64,000 nucleotides of DNA from Rhodothermus bifroesti. Its GTDB lineage: Bacteria > Bacteroidota > Rhodothermia > Rhodothermales > Rhodothermaceae. The stretch is taken from contig NZ_JAGKTL010000002.1 of NCBI RefSeq assembly GCF_017908595.1, forward strand, positions 558,001 to 622,000, read 5' to 3'. Positions 59,129 to 64,000 of this stretch are shown piece after piece (position 1 is the first letter of the stretch; every line of letters begins with the position of its first letter). A program made the translations under genes and the position numbers. Under the pieces are notes generated by a model. That model worked only from the letters and a program-made list of their open reading frames with translations. It was not told where the DNA came from and did not search any database.

Positions 59129-59815
59129 CTAAACGTGCAAGCGGCGCTGGCGTTCCCGTACGAGTTCATAAACGCGCTGCACTTGCTCTTCAATTGTTAG
59201 TGCCGTGGTATCCAGCTCGACGGCATCTTCAGCTTTGCGCAGCGGAGCCAGTGCCCGTTCCTGGTCGCGTGCATCTCGCTCTAGTACCTCGCGGAGCACG
59301 ACCTCAAGCGGTAAGCGCTGGCCACGCGCGGCCAGCTCTTGTTGGCGTCGCCGCGCTCGCTCGTGGGGATCAGCTACCAAAAAAACTTTCACTTCTGCTT
59401 CAGGGAACACCACCGTGCCAATATCCCTTCCGTCCAGCACCACGCCGCCGTAACGCTGCGCCCAAGTGCGGCCAATGCGTCGCTGCTCTTCAAGCAGACG
59501 CGCGCGCACCTCAGGCCAGGCGCTAATTAGGCTAGCTGCACGGCTGACTTCAGGAGCACGAATGGCTTCCGTCACTTCCTCACCGTTTAGCCAAAGGCGT
59601 ACCTGCGTACCGTCCCATACCACCTCGAGTTGGATTGTCGTGAGCACCTCAGACGCGCGCGCTCTATTCAGCGTTGGATCCTGGCGCAGCAAGGCCAGGG
59701 CTAGGGCCCGGTACAAGGCCCCGGTATCCAAATAGGGATAACCCAAACGCGCTGCCAGCCGACGGGCGGTTGTGGTTTTACCAGCGCCCGCCGGCCCATC
59801 GATGGCCACAATCAC
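59129..59815 (-). CDS. cmk: cytidylate kinase
   Basis: A 228-residue CMP/dCMP kinase. The P-loop GPAGAGKTTTARRLA is at residues 7-21. YLDTGALYRALALALL, LDGRDIGTVVFPEAEVKVFLVADPHERARRR and the C-terminal DAVELDTTALTIEEQV follow. It supplies CDP in the cytoplasm. It is divergent from the TrmH-like gene by 56 bases and upstream of rpsA. Confidence 0.95.
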   Translation of the reverse strand: MIVAIDGPAGAGKTTTARRLAARLGYPYLDTGALYRALALALLRQDPTLNRARASEVLTTIQLEVVWDGTQVRLWLNGEEVTEAIRAPEVSRAASLISAWPEVRARLLEEQRRIGRTWAQRYGGVVLDGRDIGTVVFPEAEVKVFLVADPHERARRRQQELAARGQRLPLEVVLREVLERDARDQERALAPLRKAEDAVELDTTALTIEEQVQRVYELVRERQRRLHV

Positions 59816-59871
59816 GCGGAACCTCCAAAGCTTGCGTTAATTCTTGGTCTGCGGTTTACACGCACGGTCCT

Positions 59872-60474
59872 ATGCGTAAGTTGTTGCACCATGAAATCCC
59901 GCGTCCAGATCCGGACGCGCTGCGTCAGCTGCCTCGACATCCCATTGTAGTTGTACTGGACAACATTCGCTCCATATACAACGTCGGAGCTATTTTTCGC
60001 ACAGCCGACGCGGCCCGCATTGCCCACGTATACCTCACCGGAATTACGGGCACGCCTGAGCATCGGCAACTGCACAAGACAGCCCTGGGAGCGGAATACA
60101 CTGTACCGTGGACGTACGTGCACGACCCCACCGTGTTGGTGGAAAACCTGCGCCAGCAAGGCTACTGCATTGCCGTTTTGGAGCTAACGGATTCCCCCAC
60201 CTACACGCATCAAGTGCCCGACGATGTGTTTCCACTGGCGCTCATCGTAGGGCATGAGCTTTACGGCGTCCAGCCGGCCTTGGTGGAAAAAGCGGACTTA
60301 GCTCTAGAAATACCCCAATTTGGCAGTAAGCAGTCACTCAATGTGGCCGTAGCTTTTGGCATTGCTGTTTTTGACTTGGTGCGTCATTATCGTCGCCTAC
60401 AAGGGGATCCGCTCTTTAACCCAGCACCTCGGCTGCCCGACGGAGCCGCCGCACGCACGCCTCCTTCCCAATGA
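59872..60474 (+). CDS. TrmH/SpoU family RNA methyltransferase
   Basis: 200 residues from ATG 59872. SPOUT-fold 2'-O-methyltransferase with [24 protein letters not shown] (motif 1), [14 protein letters not shown] (motif 2) and [22 protein letters not shown] (motif 3), the knot that binds AdoMet. No N-terminal RNA-binding extension is present, so it may be a short TrmL- or TrmH-like enzyme; the target is unknown. Its 3' end overlaps the convergent gltX by 59 bases. Confidence 0.92.
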   Translation: MRKLLHHEIPRPDPDALRQLPRHPIVVVLDNIRSIYNVGAIFRTADAARIAHVYLTGITGTPEHRQLHKTALGAEYTVPWTYVHDPTVLVENLRQQGYCIAVLELTDSPTYTHQVPDDVFPLALIVGHELYGVQPALVEKADLALEIPQFGSKQSLNVAVAFGIAVFDLVRHYRRLQGDPLFNPAPRLPDGAAARTPPSQ

Positions 60475-61912
60475 CGTCCATCATAGCAAACAGACTCGGT
60501 CCAAACGATAACCCACTAATCGCTAGTCGGGTCGGATGAATGATTTCGGCCGCTTTCATGCCCCGCTCCTCGGCCAGCGTTCGCAGCGCCTCTTCAGCGG
60601 TTTCGGCATTAAAATCGTTCAGCTGCTCCAATCGCTCTGCGTAGACCCGGACCAATTCGGCGGTGTGTGGCTTCCAGTACTTTTGCACCCCCTGCGGCTC
60701 GTAGCTCATCGGATCTTCATAGAAAAAGCGACAAAACGTGGCTAGCTCTTCGACAAACGTAATGCGCTCTTGCATGAGCGCTGCCACCCGCTGCACATAT
60801 GCTTCTTCAGCTTTTATGCCGTGCTTTTCCAAGTACGGAAGGGCCTTGCGGGCCAATTCTTCAACCGACAAACGGCGAATAAACTGCTGGTTATACCACT
60901 GGAGTTTGTCTAAGCTAAACTGAACCCCAGAAGGCCGCACGCGGTCAAGCGAAAAAGCTTCAATCAACTCCTCCAGCGTAAAGACTTCCTGCTCGGTGCC
61001 AGGATTCCAGCCCAGAAAAGCCAAGTAATTCACTAGTGCAGCGGGTTCATAGCCCAACTCCCGGTATTGCCGCACCAGCACCGGAATACCCAAGGCATCG
61101 GCACTGCGCTTAGAAAGTTTACCGCCTTTAGGACTTAAAATGAGGGGCAAGTGGGCCATCTGGGGCATTTCCCACCCTAAGTACTGGTACAGCAAGACAT
61201 GCTTAGGCGTCGACGAAAGCCACTCTTCACCTCGAATAACATGCGTAATACCCATCAGATGGTCATCGACAACATTTGCCAAGTGGTAGGTAGGCATGCC
61301 GTCCGACTTGAGCAGGACTTGGTCGTCAATCTCAGCGCTTTCGAAAGCGACCCAACCGCGAATCAGGTCATAAAAGCGAATCGTCTCACGGCGCGGTACC
61401 TTAAGCCGAATGACGTAAGGTGTGCCCTCAGCCAACAGGCGCTCCACTTCCTGCGCTGGCAGCGTGAGCGAATTACGCATACTCATGCGCGTAATCGCAT
61501 CATACTTAGGGGATGGGTTGCCGCTTTTTTGAAGCCGCTGCCGCATTTCCTCAAGCTCTTCGGGCGTGTCGAACGCATAATAGGCATGGCCAGAGGCGAC
61601 AAGCTGCTCGGCGTACTGGCGATAAAGGGCTTTGCGCTCTGACTGCCGATACGGAGCACACGGACCGCCTACGTTCGGGCCTTCGTCATAGGTTAGGCCA
61701 GCCCACTGAAGCGAAGCGATGATGTCTTCTTCGGCACCAGGCACATAGCGCTCCTGGTCGGTATCCTCAATGCGCAGAATGAATTGCCCCCCATGCTTGC
61801 GCGCAAACAGAAAGTTATATAGGGCTGTACGCAAGCCGCCAATATGCAAAAACCCCGTAGGGCTGGGGGCAAACCGCACGCGCACAGAACCGCTCGGCAC
61901 AGCTGTTTCCAT
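60416..61912 (-). CDS. gltX: glutamyl-tRNA synthetase
   Basis: A 498-residue class I aminoacyl-tRNA synthetase. The HIGH-type motif [13 protein letters not shown] is at residues 21-33 and the KMSKS-type motif is [10 protein letters not shown] near 260. It attaches glutamate to tRNA-Glu, and may also charge tRNA-Gln if no GlnRS exists. The anticodon-binding helical C-terminus is complete. It is convergent with and overlaps the TrmH-like gene, and divergent from the isomerase gene. Confidence 0.96.
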   Translation of the reverse strand: METAVPSGSVRVRFAPSPTGFLHIGGLRTALYNFLFARKHGGQFILRIEDTDQERYVPGAEEDIIASLQWAGLTYDEGPNVGGPCAPYRQSERKALYRQYAEQLVASGHAYYAFDTPEELEEMRQRLQKSGNPSPKYDAITRMSMRNSLTLPAQEVERLLAEGTPYVIRLKVPRRETIRFYDLIRGWVAFESAEIDDQVLLKSDGMPTYHLANVVDDHLMGITHVIRGEEWLSSTPKHVLLYQYLGWEMPQMAHLPLILSPKGGKLSKRSADALGIPVLVRQYRELGYEPAALVNYLAFLGWNPGTEQEVFTLEELIEAFSLDRVRPSGVQFSLDKLQWYNQQFIRRLSVEELARKALPYLEKHGIKAEEAYVQRVAALMQERITFVEELATFCRFFYEDPMSYEPQGVQKYWKPHTAELVRVYAERLEQLNDFNAETAEEALRTLAEERGMKAAEIIHPTRLAISGLSFGPSLFAMMDVIGKEACVRRLRRAAEVLG

Positions 61913-62081
61913 ACGAAATCCAAAGGCTTTTTCGTTGGGATACTGTCGCTTCGCAAAATACGCAGGAGCTAAAACGTTCCATAGGGAAAATTACGCAAAC
62001 GTGCACTACCAAAGGCGTTGCACCTGCAGCGCGCGTTCCCTAAGTTTGAGGGTTCTTTTAGTTCTGAGGGTAGCGTTTCCT

Positions 62082-64000
62082 ATGAAAAATCTTTGGGGAA
62101 AATTGGCTATGCGTACGCTTGGCTTTGTCGCAAGCCTCTTTGGATTGCTTTGGGCAGGCTGTGGCCTGCTGCGCAGTAGCTCGACGCCAGAGACCGTGGT
62201 AGCCATAGCTGGCACAGAAACCATCGACCTAACGCGTTTTGAAACCCAGTATGCGCGCACGGTAGGCGACCGCATGGCCGCTGCAGACGACTCCCTAGAA
62301 GCCTATCGGGATTTCCTAGAGCGTTATATCAACTACCGCCTACGCGTACAAGAAGCCCGCGCTCGAGGCTATAACCAGGATTCTGCCGTCGTAGCCGAAG
62401 TGCAAGCCTATCGGCTGGACTTAGCCCGTAATCACTTTCTGCGCCAAGAGGTCATTGAACCCTTGCTGCGCGAAATGTACCGGCGCATGCCCGACATGGT
62501 GGACATTAGCCACCTTTTCGTACGCATCCCTCCTGACGCTACTCCAGAAGACACCCTGGCCGCTTACCAACGCATTGCAGCCTTGGTCGACTCTATCCGC
62601 CAAGGGGCTGACTTTAATGAAATCGCCTTTCGTCACTCTGATGACCCTTCGGCCCAGTCCCCCCGCACCGCTCCAGGAGGCTGGGGTCACATTGGCTGGA
62701 TCAAGATGGGGCGCATGATTGAACCCATGGAAACCTACGCTTATAACACGCCCGTAGGCAGCATTTCGCCTATTTTCCGGACGCGTTACGGCTACCACGT
62801 GCTCAAAGTGCACGATCGCAAACCTGCGCCCGACGACGTGCGTGCTGCGCACATTATGCTTACGGTCGCCCCTTCGGCCGAAGACTCGGCCCGTGCGCGA
62901 CGCACGCTTGACAGCTTACGTCAGCTGGTGCAAAACGGACAGGCCGACTTTGCCGAACTGGCCCGCCAGCACTCTGCCGACTGGCGTACCAAAAGCGCTG
63001 GTGGCGACCTAGGCTACTTGAGTTTTGCTCAACCCATGCCCATTGCCGTGCGTGACGCCATCTTTGGGCTCCGCAACGTAGGCGACCTCTCCGATATCGT
63101 GGTTACGCCCTTTGGGTTACACCTCTTTCAGCTTACCGGCCGCAGGCCCATGCCTCCTACCTACGAAGCTGCGTACGACACGCTACTCAACGTTGCCGAA
63201 CAGCTCGGTCGGCTGGAAGAAGCCCGCACGCGCCTGGCCGAACGCCTACGGCGGGAGTTGAACGTGCGGCTCGATACCACCCAGCTTTTCTCGCTACTTG
63301 CACTGGGTCCTCACCCCGATTCTATAGCAAACCGACTGGCCCGGCAGGACTGGGCAAACATTGACCGCTCCCGTTCCGTGGCCCGCATAGGCGACTCAAC
63401 GTTAACATTGCATGCCTTTGTCGCATACGCCAATGCGCGTAACCTGCTGCACCGCACCTCGCGCCGCGATACCCTGGCCGAAGCGCGCCTATTGCGCGCA
63501 GCCGACCAGTTTTTAAACGATCAAACCATTACCTACGCGGCCCTTAAGCGCGCCCAGCAAAGCCCAGACTTCCAACAACTCATGCAAGACTTTGTCGATG
63601 GCCTCTTGGCCTTTAAGTTTATGGAGGAGGCTGTCTGGAAAGTAGCTGAACGCGATACAGCAGGCCTGCGTGCCTATTGGGAAGCCCATGCCGCAGAATT
63701 TACCTTCCCAGAGCGCACACGCCTGATTGGATTTCACAGTGCCAGCGATTCGCTCCTAAGGATCCGCGTCTACGAACCGCTTCAGGCTGGAAGCCCAGTG
63801 GCACAGCTGATTGCCACGCTGCAAGCCGACACCAACGCCAGTATCCGTATCGATACGGTTTACATCGAGCGTCCCACCGGCTCGTTTTACGACCGGGCCT
63901 TATCGCTCCAGGCCGGACAGGCAACCGAACCATTCCGTTACTGGAACGGTACCCTGGTGCTCTATAACGACGGTAAAGAACCACCGCGGCCCAAAACCTT
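62082..64000 (+). CDS. lipoprotein peptidyl-prolyl isomerase, SurA/PpiC-like (3' end outside window)
   Basis: The frame stays open to the right edge, giving at least 639 residues. The N-terminus has a lipobox (LLWAGC), so a periplasmic lipoprotein is expected. A SurA-type N-terminal chaperone region is followed by two parvulin-like domains: DISHLFVRIPPDATPEDTLAA ... GGWGHIGWIKMG ... YGYHVLKVHDR, then RAAHIMLTVAPSAEDSA ... GGDLGYLSF ... FGLHLFQLTGR. It probably folds outer-membrane or surface proteins. ATG 62082 is chosen; ATG 62109 is an alternative. It is divergent from gltX. Confidence 0.9.
   Translation, partial: MKNLWGKLAMRTLGFVASLFGLLWAGCGLLRSSSTPETVVAIAGTETIDLTRFETQYARTVGDRMAAADDSLEAYRDFLERYINYRLRVQEARARGYNQDSAVVAEVQAYRLDLARNHFLRQEVIEPLLREMYRRMPDMVDISHLFVRIPPDATPEDTLAAYQRIAALVDSIRQGADFNEIAFRHSDDPSAQSPRTAPGGWGHIGWIKMGRMIEPMETYAYNTPVGSISPIFRTRYGYHVLKVHDRKPAPDDVRAAHIMLTVAPSAEDSARARRTLDSLRQLVQNGQADFAELARQHSADWRTKSAGGDLGYLSFAQPMPIAVRDAIFGLRNVGDLSDIVVTPFGLHLFQLTGRRPMPPTYEAAYDTLLNVAEQLGRLEEARTRLAERLRRELNVRLDTTQLFSLLALGPHPDSIANRLARQDWANIDRSRSVARIGDSTLTLHAFVAYANARNLLHRTSRRDTLAEARLLRAADQFLNDQTITYAALKRAQQSPDFQQLMQDFVDGLLAFKFMEEAVWKVAERDTAGLRAYWEAHAAEFTFPERTRLIGFHSASDSLLRIRVYEPLQAGSPVAQLIATLQADTNASIRIDTVYIERPTGSFYDRALSLQAGQATEPFRYWNGTLVLYNDGKEPPRPKT

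Overview
The window is bacterial chromosome with dense housekeeping genes and moderate-to-high GC. I see no phage, insertion sequence, CRISPR array, rRNA or tRNA. Several traits suggest a thermophilic member of the Bacteroidota/Rhodothermota side of the tree, perhaps Rhodothermales: secreted proteins ending in T9SS-type or FlgD-like C-terminal domains, a TrpB2-type synthase, AP2-like DNA-binding modules, and gene orders such as scpA-scpB-rluB and rimP-nusA-infB-rbfA-truB-ribF-rpsO-pnp. The assignment is inference, because no rRNA is present to confirm it.

Left part (1-21 kb): the 3' end of polA, an M16 peptidase pair, an AP2-like protein, a GH18 lipoprotein, clpC, an A-type Fe-S carrier, a large lamin-tail surface protein, a VWA membrane protein, a tandem cytidine deaminase, a LolC/E-like permease, a molybdopterin-synthase cluster interrupted by an SMP-30 lipoprotein, a nitrilase, and a lacI-purC pair.

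Centre (about 21 kb): between lacI and a tyrosine recombinase lies a perfect 15-bp inverted repeat with a 6-base centre and the architecture of a dif site. Strand composition appears to switch there from G-rich to C-rich on the + strand, on both gene orientations. A 12-mer, CCGTTATTGCAA, is strongly over-represented and points toward this site from both sides (three copies on the left, three on the right). I read this as the replication terminus with its dimer-resolution site, its recombinase, and a possible new orienting (KOPS-like) or fork-trap sequence. This is the most interesting signal in the window.

Right part (22-64 kb), mostly on the - strand: miaA, an RsbW-like kinase, a glycosyltransferase, an M24 peptidase, guaB, rluB, scpB, scpA, a sugar epimerase, an M16 peptidase, the pnp...rimP translation/transcription operon, nadB, and prfB with a +1 programmed frameshift. 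Then come an aminotransferase, an aldehyde dehydrogenase (+), a rhomboid and a ClpP-like membrane protease, and a 1745-residue secreted protein carrying a strikingly AT-rich internal segment. The window ends with trpB2, an HD hydrolase, rpsA, cmk, an RNA methyltransferase (+), gltX, and a lipoprotein SurA-like prolyl isomerase running off the right end.

Several regulatory hairpins are visible: intrinsic terminators, a possible attenuator just ahead of rimP-nusA, alternative hairpins ahead of rpsA, a perfect palindrome between rpsO and pnp, and LacI-type operator-like sites ahead of lacI and the aldehyde dehydrogenase.
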